From positions 1,870,501 to 1,934,500 of the forward strand of contig NC_089322.1 of assembly GCF_036669915.1 (NCBI RefSeq): a stretch of 64,000 bases of DNA. Reading direction: 5' to 3'. The notes beneath the pieces were generated by a model. That model did not search any database. It was not told the DNA's origin and worked only from the letters and a program-made list of their open reading frames with translations. Shown here piece after piece: positions 11,400 to 22,582 of the stretch. Origin of the DNA: Pocillopora verrucosa. Its lineage: Eukaryota > Cnidaria > Anthozoa > Scleractinia > Pocilloporidae. The stretch's first letter is position 1. Every line of letters begins with the position of its first letter. Position numbers and translations under genes: made by a program.

Positions 11400-14300
11400 T
11401 TGCTTGCGCAGGCGCCGAGTATGGCGGCCACGAGGATATTGGCTCCTCTTCTATTAGCTATTTTAATCAATTTTAAGCTTCAATTTTATTACAATATATA
11501 CTTGGATGAAGACTTTGACTCTCTCAAGCCTATTTGGAGAGGAAAAAGTTCGGTTGGTTGCGACGTCTTTGGAATTTCCTTCTCAGCTCGTAAGTGCTAC
11601 TCAACAAGGGCGCACCGCCATGATAGACTTCGAAGGCCTATCATGAAATGGGTTAAACATGGTTATATACTGCTTGCGGCGACGGATTGCTCCCTGTTAA
11701 CGATAGACATTACAGTTTTTATGGATGTGGAGACGAACCCTGGTCCTATTTCTTCAGAGAAGAGCTATGATCTACGAAAGCAAACCTGGTCTGACGAAAG
11801 TAAGATTCCATGTTATGGAAGAAACTATTTACTCGGTTTGAGAAAGAAATCTGGTAAACCTTCGAGCCCTGTCTTAGAGACGCTTAAGAAACTACAGCTG
11901 CTCAGGTTTCGTGGTAATCGGGGAGGTTTGAGAAAAAATGTTCAGCATGTGAAGGAGAGATCTATTCAGAATATTTCTGTCATCATTGGACGAAGGGCGG
12001 AAAGTGGGTTTGCTATTCCCCGGCTGCGGGTTGAAAAACGACGAAACCCTAGCAATCTCGTCAGTGTACCAAAACAAGTGGTGTCCCGCGAACACACCTC
12101 TGTTAGTTCTGGTCAGCTTGCTGTCCCTAAACTTTTGTTTATTAACATCTGTAGTTTGGGGAAAACAACTAGTCGGGTGCGAGCGGTTGTGGCTTTGGAG
12201 GCCGACTTAAGAAATAATGACATCGATGCTTGTGTTGTGTCGGAAACTCATTTAAAAATTGAGGTACCCGATACGGTGGTTAATATCTCGGGTTATAATA
12301 TCTTCAGAAGGGATAGGAATTGGTCTGGATGCGATCTAAGGAATGGGGGAGGTGTTGCTATCTATACAAGGAGTAATCTTTCAGTTATTGATGTTTATCG
12401 TTCTAATTTATACGAGTTTATTTGCCTGACTGTGTTGCTGCCAAGTGGGAATTACATTCTTTTATCTGGTCTTTATCACCCCCCGAAAACATCATACCAG
12501 CAATGCGATTTAATGGATTATCTTCTTAATTTCTTTGACACAATGCTGGATAATCACCCAAACGCTACTATTGTTTGCGGTGGCGATCTTAATCACCTTG
12601 ATCTCACGAGACTTAAACGCATTACTGGTTGGACCGCTTTAGTGGATTTTCCAACACGAGGGGATTCATTTTTGGATAATTGTCTTACAAATAGGCCAGA
12701 GCTCTTCGGAAAAACTTTATCTATAAAGATGCTGATTAAGACGGATCACATTGGATTTATAGTTCCAGCGGGCAAGAAACTCAAGCCTATTCGTAAGAAA
12801 GTGCAATTTAGGGATTGTCGTGAGCATAGGAAGCAAGCTCTTTACCTTGCCCTCGCATCAGAATGCTGGGATGATGTTTTGGAGGCGGATAGTATCGAAA
12901 CAGCTGTGAACATCTTAGAATTGAAGATCCTGTCAAATATTAACTGGTGCATGCCTTTACGAACGGTTTCCCTTTCGTCCCGTGATCCAAGTTGGATGAC
13001 ACCGCTAGTTAAATACATGCTACGTAGCAAGTCTCGCATCTCTGTTTTACGCACTAATAAGCATAGAGAGCTTAGTAGAAATGTGTTGAAGGTTATTGGC
13101 GAAAACAGAAGGATGCTTCTGGAGGGCAAAATGGGGAGCAGAGAATGGTGGAAAAACGTAGACTTGATATCTCAACGCCGGCGGTCCACAAACGTTTCGC
13201 TGGATAGAGAGACCGCTCAAGATTTGAACGAGTATTTCGGTGACCTGTGTACGGATGGCGATTACGTTGAGCCCGCGTTACTTGAAATTGGTCCTGAGGT
13301 GAAAGTCCCGGAAATTAGTGAACGATATGTATGGAACTCACTGAGTACTCTAAAGAAGACTGCAACTGGTCCTGACCAAATTCCGTATTGGGTGTGGAAA
13401 GACCATGCGGAGATCTTCACTCCAATCATTACTAAGCTATGGAATTTGTCTCTCGCTACGCACCAATGGCCTAGATCGTGGAAAAGGGCAAGTATAAACC
13501 CACTGCCAAAAGTTGATGTTCCAGTGGCAAGAGGGGACTTCCGGGGGATCAACGTAACCCCTGTAATAGCAAGAGCCCTGGAAAAGGCAGTCTATAAGAT
13601 TCACGCCCAAAGGCCGGTAGAAGAACAGCTGTTGAATAGTCAATTCGCGTATAGAGAAGGAGGGAGCTGCACAGATGCTCTGCTACTTATACAGAATAAG
13701 ATCTGCAAGTTTCTTGATGATCCCAAGTGCAAGGCAGTGCGGATGTTCGCGATGGATTTCAGTAAGGCCTTTGACTCTGTGAGCCATCAACTCCTTGCTG
13801 AGAAACTTAAGAGTCTACCACTTAACCCGTATATCATAAACTGGTGGTTAGGTTTTTTGCGAGATAGAAAACAAAGAGTTATTTTCGGGAATCATGTCTG
13901 TAATTGGAAAACAGTTCACAAGGGCACAACCCAGGGTAGTGTTTCAGGACCTTATTTGTTCAATATATTTCTTAACGATCTGGAAATTAAATTAGGGAAC
14001 GAGACACTTGGTTTCAAATACGCTGATGACTGTACGATTATTGCTCCGGTATATTATTATAAAGATCACTCTGTAGACTTAATAAATCAGTTTTTACAGT
14101 GGGCAAGCCAAAATAGAATGAATTCAAATTCTACTAAATGTAAAGAGCTTATTATGTATAAAAAAGGTCACACTGCTGAGGCCTACAAAAGTATTTTTGG
14201 CATACCTCAGACTAGTACAATAACCATTCTTGGTCTCACGTTTCAGCCGAACTGCAAATTCAGTACTCACCTAAAAGAAAAGTTAGGTAAAGCTAATAAA

Positions 14301-14705
14301 TGTTTATACGTTATCAGATGCCTCCGCAAAGAAGGATGTAGCCAAGCAGAAGTAGATGTTTTATTTAATTCCATTGTCCTACCTAATATTACTTATGCTC
14401 TATCTGTGCATGGGGCCTCTGAGTCAGAGCTAACTATAGCCCAGCAGTTTTTAGATCGTTGTTTTAAACGTAGTTACATATCTAAGAAATTAGTGATAGG
14501 TGACTTACTTAAAACGCAAGATCACAAAATTTGTCGCAAGGTTTCAACTATCCTGAGCCATCCTCTTAGAGCCTACTTCCCTGAGACCAAGATCACGAGG
14601 TATAATTTGAGAAATAAATCCCCTGTCATGCCCGCTATTCGCACAAACCGTTTTAAGAATACATTTTTTAATAGAATTGTTTTTAAGCACAATGTAGCTT
14701 TGTAA
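11400..14705 (+). CDS. LINE (non-LTR retrotransposon) polyprotein: 2A-like peptide, AP endonuclease, reverse transcriptase
   Basis: An uninterrupted frame of 1101 codons; the likelier start is the second ATG (11,421, MAATRIL). An N-terminal hydrophobic segment (residues 13-31) is followed at 109-116 by DVETNPGP, a complete 2A-type ribosome-skipping motif with the break expected between Gly115 and Pro116. Next comes an AP-type endonuclease: N249, E282 (SETHL), Y359, D396/N398 (GGDLNHLD), D449/H450. The reverse transcriptase has AMDFSKAFDSV (catalytic D786) and YADD (874-877). The product nicks target DNA and copies its own RNA there. Domain order suits the CR1/L2/jockey-like group. The frame looks whole, so the copy is young or recently active. 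No ORF1 is seen upstream. Confidence 0.95.
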   Translation: MLAQAPSMAATRILAPLLLAILINFKLQFYYNIYLDEDFDSLKPIWRGKSSVGCDVFGISFSARKCYSTRAHRHDRLRRPIMKWVKHGYILLAATDCSLLTIDITVFMDVETNPGPISSEKSYDLRKQTWSDESKIPCYGRNYLLGLRKKSGKPSSPVLETLKKLQLLRFRGNRGGLRKNVQHVKERSIQNISVIIGRRAESGFAIPRLRVEKRRNPSNLVSVPKQVVSREHTSVSSGQLAVPKLLFINICSLGKTTSRVRAVVALEADLRNNDIDACVVSETHLKIEVPDTVVNISGYNIFRRDRNWSGCDLRNGGGVAIYTRSNLSVIDVYRSNLYEFICLTVLLPSGNYILLSGLYHPPKTSYQQCDLMDYLLNFFDTMLDNHPNATIVCGGDLNHLDLTRLKRITGWTALVDFPTRGDSFLDNCLTNRPELFGKTLSIKMLIKTDHIGFIVPAGKKLKPIRKKVQFRDCREHRKQALYLALASECWDDVLEADSIETAVNILELKILSNINWCMPLRTVSLSSRDPSWMTPLVKYMLRSKSRISVLRTNKHRELSRNVLKVIGENRRMLLEGKMGSREWWKNVDLISQRRRSTNVSLDRETAQDLNEYFGDLCTDGDYVEPALLEIGPEVKVPEISERYVWNSLSTLKKTATGPDQIPYWVWKDHAEIFTPIITKLWNLSLATHQWPRSWKRASINPLPKVDVPVARGDFRGINVTPVIARALEKAVYKIHAQRPVEEQLLNSQFAYREGGSCTDALLLIQNKICKFLDDPKCKAVRMFAMDFSKAFDSVSHQLLAEKLKSLPLNPYIINWWLGFLRDRKQRVIFGNHVCNWKTVHKGTTQGSVSGPYLFNIFLNDLEIKLGNETLGFKYADDCTIIAPVYYYKDHSVDLINQFLQWASQNRMNSNSTKCKELIMYKKGHTAEAYKSIFGIPQTSTITILGLTFQPNCKFSTHLKEKLGKANKCLYVIRCLRKEGCSQAEVDVLFNSIVLPNITYALSVHGASESELTIAQQFLDRCFKRSYISKKLVIGDLLKTQDHKICRKVSTILSHPLRAYFPETKITRYNLRNKSPVMPAIRTNRFKNTFFNRIVFKHNVAL

Positions 14706-14866
14706 AAGTGTACTTCCTGTATTAGACTTTTGTATTTGTTTCCACGTATATACTTATCTTATTTAGATACACCTAAGCTTATTTACATCCTTTTTTTTAA
14801 TGTAACATAAGATATGTAATTTTATCTTTTGAACAATAAAGACACTATATAGACACTATATATGAA
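11421..14866 (+). mobile_element. CR1/L2-like LINE insertion
   Basis: The element extends from near 11,421 through its frame and a short 3' UTR to about 14,866. The 3' end has AATAAA at about 14,835 and a duplicated ACACTATATA word instead of a long poly-A, as CR1-type tails do. The 3' junction abuts the middle of a Harbinger-like transposase frame at about 14,867, so the LINE probably landed in it. I could not find a clear target-site duplication. Confidence 0.8.
11724..11747 (+). promoter_or_regulatory. 2A-like ribosome-skipping motif in the LINE
   Basis: The codons spell DVETNPGP, preceded by LLTIDITVFM. This satisfies the D(V/I)ExNPGP consensus. Skipping would release a short hydrophobic leader of 108-115 residues from the endonuclease-RT product. 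2A-like sequences are established in AP-endonuclease-type non-LTR elements of several invertebrates; activity here is inferred. Confidence 0.85.
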
Positions 14867-15297
14867 AGTCCAAGCTAAAAGGTTCATGTGGTTCTCATAA
14901 ATATAATTCACAACAGTGCTACTTATCATAGACAACTCGGGCACTGGTAGATCAAATCTTTGTAATAAATCACTGTATTGACATGGATATACCAATTCTC
15001 TGAGTAAAATACAAATGAAGCTTTCCAGTCCACCAAAAATAGTTCCTTGAGAATTAACCAAATCTGCTGGTATTTGCAGAACATCGACAAGCAAAAGGAT
15101 GTCGTTTTTACAGAATCTGAATTGTGCTTTACACTGGTCAGGTTCCATATGGTCGAAGGAAAATAGCTGATAGTCTTCATGCGGAAGATGTAAGTACTTT
15201 GAAGAGAGTGTATCATACAGTAAAATGAACTCTTCATCATGACCTCTGATGAATGATAAAGTGTGAAAAGATCACGCATTTCCCTAAAATTAGCCAT
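14867..15297 (-). pseudogene. Harbinger-type (HARBI1-like) transposase N-terminal fragment
   Basis: On the minus strand a frame reads DEEFILLYD and then, from the ATG at 15,148, MEPDQCKAQFRFCKNDI, LREL.YPCQYSDLLQRF and VNYIYENHMN. This is the helical N-terminal region common to coral PIF/Harbinger-like transposases, recalled rather than searched. A frameshift lies between the first ATG region (15,297) and the DEEF segment. The frame stops being transposase-like at about 14,867, where LINE 3' sequence begins. The DDE catalytic domain is absent. Confidence 0.65.
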
Positions 15298-15469
15298 GAT
15301 GGTTAGACGTCCTCCAAATTCTAAACGTATTGGATCGAGTGGATCTTAACGCCAAATTTCCCGCGTAAACGACGCTTTACTCTAGCCAGGCTCTCCTCCG
15401 TTAGGACGTTCTCAATAGAAGCCCCCGTCCTCAATCTTAAAGTCCGTATTATCGGTTTTCCTTGATTAC

Positions 15470-16278
15470 CTGCAGTCGCTTAACACGCGTAACTTAAAAT
15501 ATAAGTGGCTTAGTTACGGACCGATAATTTTTTATCGAAGGGGGGGGGGAATTGCTTAGGGTTGGATGATTTTGGTTGTCAGGATGAAATGATTATTTAC
15601 CTGATTCCCCCATAAGCTTCCGTAATACTCCTATGATCCTTCCTCGTTGGCAGTTCAATGGCAGCCAATTCTCTATAGTCCTGTAAAGGGTAGTCAGCTA
15701 GAGGTCTGCAAGTAGTGCCAGACCCCCAGTATACCTTTCCCCGATCTCACGAGCAGAGGACTGATTGTAGGTAGTCTCGTGCCCGCCCCTTTCACGACCA
15801 AGCGGTTGTAACTTACATTTCCGTTACAGTAAAAAAAATTGGGTACGAGATTATGTTAGCCCGCAAATGAACAAAGGGGGTGTGTTTTCGAAGAAACTGT
15901 GATGCTACTTCGGTGGGAGTATTACGAGACAATTTGATTTTATCTGAGTTGATAATGTAAATTGGACACTGAAGAGAGTTTCTGAAACTGACGTTTGGAG
16001 CGTTTGAGTGAATGGCGCAAAAAGCATCACTCAGGCTATTCCATGCTTTTTACAGTCCGCCTGTTCTTGTTTCTCCTTCGCTAATTATCATGTTAACCAC
16101 TGTTCAGATTGCCCATGTGGTTTAGACTGGTCATGTTCTTTCGACACGCATGCGCAGCCTGCTTCATTCTAAAATTTACGCTTGAATATTCTAAACATGT
16201 TTCCCTGAGGTTTACATGCTATATATTTGCACTTCAAAGGCGAACACCACACTAACCTCGCCTTAGTCCCCCATAGTG
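15470..16278. repeat. Cassette leader, copy B
   Basis: Paralogous to 669-1270 plus 3120-3514 and to 20,010-20,820. It contains the uninterrupted target site ACTTCGGTGGGAGTATTACG at about 15,907, which dates the transposon in copy A to after the duplication. No gene is supported. Confidence 0.8.
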
Positions 16279-17290
16279 TTAGAAGTAAATTTTCTAACAC
16301 TCGTCGTTTGATAGGTTAATTCTTCTTTATTCTCCTTCTTCACAAATTGATACAACGGGGACTAGCTTCTATCCAACAGGGAAAACTAGAGTCTCCGCTG
16401 AAGGTGACACTGCGGATGACATTTCTAAGCCGTCAATCTTCTTGTGTCGTCATCGTACCATCTCAAGTAGCGAATTACGCTTGACCACGTATTGCAGTTC
16501 CCACATACTGAGTATGCACCTTCGAGTTGTTTACGCAGTTACAAAATCAATTTATACCTTAATTTTCATATCTTTACGGTTGAGATCGGCCAGAACAGAA
16601 ACGAGATCGATAATATAAAAATTACAAATAACCTTGGTTCAGAGTATTATTTATAACTGAAAAGGTATCTTAAGAGAAAACCACCTTTAAAGATTTTTAC
16701 ATAACAACATCTTGGTCACAAGAGTTAAAGAAGAAAGGCGCTCACAAGTACCGCCCCCAAATTGCTTTTGGTTGCGAAACATGAGGGGTATCACCTGTTT
16801 ACACCTTAAATTACCTCTGGGGACAAGAAGGTGTCGAACGCGATCTATTACCATGGAGATTTACTCATCCTGGACTAACAAATTAACTTAATTAGGAACA
16901 TGGCTCATCACGAGTTCCATGTCCACCTCACGATCACAACGAGGAAAACGTGATTAAACTCACAAGGAGAACGTGACCAAACTCACAACAAGAACGTGAC
17001 CAAACTCAACCTTTAAGATAAGACCACTAAGAAGGAGTAGGAAGTAATCAACCTGCCCTTTTTATAATTTGCATTAAATGACTTAAAATAATATAATATT
17101 TCCATTCCTTTTTCCGACCCCAATACAAGGAAACCCTTAAGATATTGTAGATTTACTATAATTATAATTTTATTATTTAACAAATTCTCCCTATTTAGAC
17201 GGAGCTGTCCCCAGTTCCCAAAAGATTTATGAATATGCAGTTAGATAAGTGGATATATTCGTAAGTGGATAAATTCTTAAGGTTGCTAAC
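16279..17290. mobile_element. Possible solo LTR-like fossil with TGTTAG...CTAACA ends
   Basis: Copy B departs from the other cassettes exactly after CCCCATAG at 16,278. The foreign block opens with TGTTAGAAG and has CTAACA at about 17,290, as LTR ends do, giving roughly 1.0 kb. No clear target duplication was found, because the flank beyond has been deleted. Family unknown. It looks old and is not coding. Confidence 0.3.
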
Positions 17291-17700
17291 ATAAAACACC
17301 AAAATGCCGTTGTGACTAAATATGGGGAGTAAATAAGCCTTTATTTCGTTTTTGTTTTTTTGTTTGGAATACCTGTAGAATATACTTAGCTAAATGAATG
17401 TAAATACGGCTGAAATAAATAAGGCTAACGATGGCCGAGGCGAAAAGCTTGCCACCCAGCAGGCGGTGGAGGTAGAACATAATCTGGAGAGAGATCATCT
17501 TCCTCTGCCCCATACCTGTCCACGGTAAGACCTTGTAATTCCAACCACCAAAACTGATCTGGCGGTGGAGGTGGCGGGGGTGGAAATTGAACTTAATAAA
17601 AACAAAACGGATACGGGCCTGAGGGAATAATAGCATCCGTGTGATGGTAGGGAGAAAGCTGCTGGCGACAGTGGGGACACTTATTGCGAACAACTCCCGC
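17291..17700. other. Unassigned block replacing H4 in copy B
   Basis: This piece, together with 16,279-17,290, stands where copies A and C have H4. The minus strand has proline-rich coding-like character near 17,500-17,590 but no recognisable family. It is probably a remnant of the same inserted element. Confidence 0.35.
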
Positions 17701-18841
17701 ACGGGTAGCGTAGAACTTTTATCTTAAATGACTGAATTTTACTACGACAGTTCTCTTATCGCGTGTCCATGCTGATCGAGATAGTACTTTCTTGGTTTAT
17801 GGTAATTTGCAGGAAGATTTAAGTGCACGTAATTTAAGTGGCTAAAAATAGCATGTTGGAGTAGTAGACGGTGCTCATATCAATTAACAGTCGACTCCTT
17901 AACTCCCCCATTAATGTGTAATTTAAAGAAAGTTTAAAGCAAGCAGGTAATGAGAATGACTAAGATGATCAATTTAGGGACACGGTATTGATAGTATGAT
18001 GCAATTATCAAAACTCTTAATGTGACCCTTCCGTTTTTCCTTAAAGCCAGGCGAAAACGAGGCTGTTACAAATATTCTCCGAGATGTTGAAAGACATTTT
18101 CAAATTGCCATGCAATCATCATAGATTTGCCCAAAATTGAAGCCGTCGATTATCTGAACAAATAAACTTTTGAACGCTTTTATTACGAGAGTATCGTTTT
18201 CACTACATTTCACTTTTATTGACCCATTAATTTGTTTTGAAATTGTAAAGAATTGTCAAGTTGGTTGCAAAACCTATCTGTTATTTGCATTTAAGCGAAA
18301 GGAGATAACAAGAAAAAACATACTTAATTTTAAGTTTTCCGGCAAAACTCACGGTATTATCAAGAACCACCTGCAAACATCTGCGGGCTAATCAATAACT
18401 CTATAGCCACCTCCGTTTTCGTTTTCATATGCAGCATTCTGCTTCGACTAAGATTTTACCTCAAAAGTGTTAAGGCAAACTCGATGCTTTTCGTTGTTTG
18501 TTTAACTTTCAAGTATATCGATCAATCCATTTTCGTCTTAAATCCCCTCATTAACTAATGATTAACATCGATTTTTTTCTTCTCTCGTAAATACTAGCTC
18601 CTTTGCAACCATAATTACAATGTATGTATCTATCGATGACAAAACCAGCTTTCTTGCCAAAATTAGTTCCTGCCCTTCCACACCAGAGATTATTCGATTT
18701 ATTGTGTACTTAAAATTGGAACTACGCAATTATTTGGCTACCGGGTCTTATAACTTAGTTTATGTACAATCTTGCTTGTCCCCATTTCACTTTGTCATAA
18801 ACAATTACCGTGCATAGTCTTTTTAAGCCACACAGAGTGGA
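17700..18841. other. Spacer of cassette copy B
   Basis: Matches copy A at 4890-5180, 6718-7300 and 7875-8100, joined without the inverted arm that copy A carries. No gene is supported. Confidence 0.7.
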
Positions 18842-19816
18842 TCAGTTATCAATATGAACGACATTCGATGACCGATTGTAGTTGATCCGAAATGGCCGAT
18901 TGCTGATCCAAGACATCTTTCCCAGTATGTCTATGATAGTGTGTCGAATGTGTTTCATCTTCCAGCAGTAAATTACAGGGTTCAAAGATGAATTTAGGAA
19001 CACGAGAGTCAGTGAGTAAAGATAAAGTTTCTTTAAAACGATACTCGAACCATAGATTTGAATAACAGCCTTGCAAATGAAATAGGGCAAATAACAAATT
19101 AAAAACACGAGATATACGTAGAATATGCCAGCTGTGGATCTAATGAGGATATTAAAGTTTTTTATCTCCTCAGACTGAGCTTCGTTTCGTATTTGCATGG
19201 ACTGAATCTGATTCTTGTGCCGTCGTACTGTTTGATATATCCTGATGTACACCACGAGTGTAATAATAAAACCGAAAGCAGCACTTATCGTACGTATAAG
19301 ATCCCGAGTACTATGAAGCTCCCACAATATTATTAAAGAAAGAAATGCACTATACACCCATATGCCAATTACAACAATAACAACACGCCTGTGAGTCACA
19401 AGCTCCTGGTATCTGAGATGAAGATGAATAGCTAAGAACCTGTCTACACTTACAGCCACAACACCAAGGAACGAAGCACCTGAAAATAAAGTATTTGAAA
19501 TCGTCCGCACTTGTTTAGCGTTACAGCTAGGATTGTCTAGTCGAAGCCAGTTGATCAGAAAGAAAGTGTATATTGGTTGACTAAACAAACCAACAGCAGC
19601 ATCCGAGAAGGCGAGACTTAGCAGCAGAGTTTTCAAAGTGTTTGGCATTGTTGAAGTTTTGTATATGGCGTAGAGTGTCACAATATTCAACATGAAGGCG
19701 GTGTAAGTAAGAAAAATGTTAAAGACACAGTTGGCGATACAAGTCGAACGAAGATCTTCAAGTTCAGTGAATATGGGAAAAAATTTCGAAGACTGGTTAC
19801 AATACAACTTGTTCAT
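18842..19816 (-). CDS. Rhodopsin-class (class A) GPCR, copy B
   Basis: A single exon of 324 residues, collinear with the receptor at 8099-9073 without gaps. Seven hydrophobic segments are present, with LAFSD in TM2, DRF after TM3, CYLP in TM6 and NPVIY in TM7. Changes against copy A cluster in TM4 to the second extracellular loop (for example ELHSTRDLIRT against GHFNAQDLISA) and TM3, while the third intracellular loop (KNQIQSMQIRNEAQSEEIKN) is identical. That pattern suggests G-protein coupling was kept while ligand contacts drifted; this is inference. Start and stop positions are conserved between copies. The ligand is unknown. Confidence 0.9.
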   Translation of the reverse strand: MNKLYCNQSSKFFPIFTELEDLRSTCIANCVFNIFLTYTAFMLNIVTLYAIYKTSTMPNTLKTLLLSLAFSDAAVGLFSQPIYTFFLINWLRLDNPSCNAKQVRTISNTLFSGASFLGVVAVSVDRFLAIHLHLRYQELVTHRRVVIVVIGIWVYSAFLSLIILWELHSTRDLIRTISAAFGFIITLVVYIRIYQTVRRHKNQIQSMQIRNEAQSEEIKNFNILIRSTAGIFYVYLVFLICYLPYFICKAVIQIYGSSIVLKKLYLYSLTLVFLNSSLNPVIYCWKMKHIRHTIIDILGKMSWISNRPFRINYNRSSNVVHIDN

Positions 19817-20009
19817 GATTTTCGCTAGGAGCCACTATTTCGGACAAATAGTGAATGGTTTGCGATATTTCAACAGGCCAACTTCTCACAAACCTTACTG
19901 AGGATAACAACGATAGTACCCTCCGTCATTCAACGTTGAAGTAAACAGTCCTTGGATCGCGGCAGATGGTTGCGGCAGGTGCTGAGATGGGAAATTAAAA
20001 GACAATAAT

Positions 20010-21130
20010 TATGAGTCTTACTTGATTACATCCATTCGCTTAACACGCGTAACTGTAAGTTTGTGGAGCTCGTTTAATTTCTCGTTCATGTTCTATAATT
20101 TTAAAACAAACTTTGAAAAAATAAGTAGCTTGGTCACGGACCGATCAGTGTGTATCGCAGAACAGGGTGGTTTGGGGGTCGGAGGATTTTGGTTGCCACG
20201 ATAAAATTTATTTACCTGATTATCCCATAAGTCTTTGTAATATTCATATGATCCTTAGCTGCCTCGTGGCAATGGCAATTGCAATGGCAGCCAGTTCTCT
20301 ATAGTCCTGCAAAGGGCAGTCAGCTAGAGATCGGCAAGTGGTGCCAGATAACCCGGCAGACCTCTCCCCGATTCGTTTCAGGCCTTCTCATGGGTAGAGA
20401 AGGTTTGCTCGTAGATAGTCTCGTGCCCACCCCTTTCACGGCCAAGCGGTTGTAACTTACATTTCCGTCACAATTAAACCGTAGGATCTGAGTACGAGAT
20501 AATATTAGCTCGCAGGCTACTGAATTTAGAGTCTGAGTTAATAATGTATTTTAAAACTGTCGTTTCGAGCGTTAGCTTTTCGCCAGAGTGAATGGCGCAA
20601 AAAGCATCATTCGGGTTATTCCGAGCCTTTTACAGTTTCGGGTTCTCATTCGCTAATTGTGATGTTAACTAATGTTCCAATCGCCCGTGTGGATTAAATT
20701 GGTTCTGTTCTTTCGACACGCATGTGGAACCTGCTTTATTCTAAAATGCGTTTGAATATTCTAAACATGGTTCCCTTAGGTTTTCATGCTACACACCACA
20801 ATCACCTCGCCCTAGTCCCCTCACAGATGCAAATGAGGCGCGGTAAACTAAACATGGACTACAAACAAATGTACAAACAAAAGAAGCGATTTAATTCTCT
20901 CTGCATTATTTGTACAACATTAAGTATTGCTACAAGTACAAAAAAATAGGCAACAATAGGTAAACAGATACAAAAGAAACAAAATTAAACAGCTATCACT
21001 TGTGGAAGTAATGGGACGTTACACAGTACATTATTTCAAACGAGAAATAATTTCAAACTAGAAAATGAATAATGTACACAAAAGTAAAACATAATTAAGA
21101 GCTTGCAGTCCTGCTGGAAGCTAAAATAAA
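20010..21130. repeat. Cassette leader, copy C
   Basis: Third copy of the leader, following copy B directly at about 20,000. It leads without interruption to the H4 gene at 21,199. No gene is supported in it. Confidence 0.8.
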
Positions 21131-21198
21131 AATTTCAGTCTTTTCTTTTACACGCTTGCTAACTCTACAGTTTCTCTGTCATGTCAGTTCTTCTTTCT

Positions 21199-21579
<381 letters not shown>

Positions 21580-21609
21580 TTAGCGGAACTTAGAATAATT
21601 TTCCTGTGT

Positions 21610-21615
21610 TTTATA
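21610..21615 (-). promoter_or_regulatory. TATA box of orphan H4
   Basis: TATAAA on the minus strand, 100 bases upstream of the ATG. An inverted CCAAT word (ATTGG on plus) lies a further 40 bases upstream near 21,654. Confidence 0.6.
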
Positions 21616-22349
21616 CCCCTGTTGCATTGTCTTTCAAATTGGACTCTAACTGATTGGTTCAATTCTGTAGAACAAGTCTTATAACCAATCAACGCACTCC
21701 CTGCATTGGTTCTGTCACTAATGCGATATTTTTTCGTGCTTCTCTTTTCAAAATGATGTCTGCCTCCACGAACTTCAACGTAATTATTGTATTTTTATTT
21801 TTTTTATTTTCAAGTGCTAAAAATTCCATCGGGTGCCTTTAATTAATCAAGAGGTGTTGCCTGCTTAGTTATGGCAGTTATTTTGTCAAAGTATTGTTCG
21901 AACGAATTCCTCTCGCCAGGCTACTAACTATAAGAATTCATAAATTTCAAAAGCTAGTAAAAATAAAAAATAAATTTAACCAAAATGGTGAATACTCAAA
22001 GGCACTTTAAAAGAAAAAAAATCGCAGGGAGAGCTGACCGTGGACATAAAATGTTTGTATTTAATTTGGTGTCTGAGCCAAAGCAATCAATTCCTTTCTC
22101 GCCATGTTTTTTGATACTATACAATCAACTTGTGCTCCTGAGACAAGTCTGTCTCTAAAAATACACATCAATACAATTCGAAGCACGTTTGAAAAAAGTT
22201 CTTGTAATTTATTTACAGAAATCATTCAATAACCCTGTTATTGTTGAAATGTCGAAGTTTGTATGTCTGATATTTTGAAATGCTCTTCCTTAGGAAATTG
22301 AAACCGAAGTTGAATTCTCAAAAGCACTCCTGTTCTTGCTAAACTTTTT
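21616..22349. other. Intergenic, no gene seen
   Basis: AT-rich sequence between H4 and the foldback repeat. I see no coding or RNA gene. Confidence 0.55.
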
Positions 22350-22582
22350 ACGCGGCGTCGAAAAAACCAGGATCGAACCAGATCAGATCACAGACCGGAT
22401 CACGGATCGGATCACGTGCAAAATATCCGCTTTTCGATCCATGATCCTATCCGTGATCCGGTTCATGATCTGGTCCACGATCCAGTCCGTGACCCTGTCT
22501 GTGATCCGGTCTATGATCTATTCCGTGAACCTGTCCGTGATCCGATCCGGCCCGGTGCAGATTTTGTCGACGCCGTCTTTCG
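22350..22582. repeat. Foldback element with a 12-bp tandem core
   Basis: The outer ends GGCGTCGA (about 22,353) and TCGACGCC (about 22,568) are inverted. Between them lie about fourteen diverged 12-bp units built on CGTGATCCGGTC, with the orientation flipping near 22,430. The plus frame reads as repeated Asp-Pro-Val-Arg/His, which follows from the repeat and is not evidence for a gene. Confidence 0.7.
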
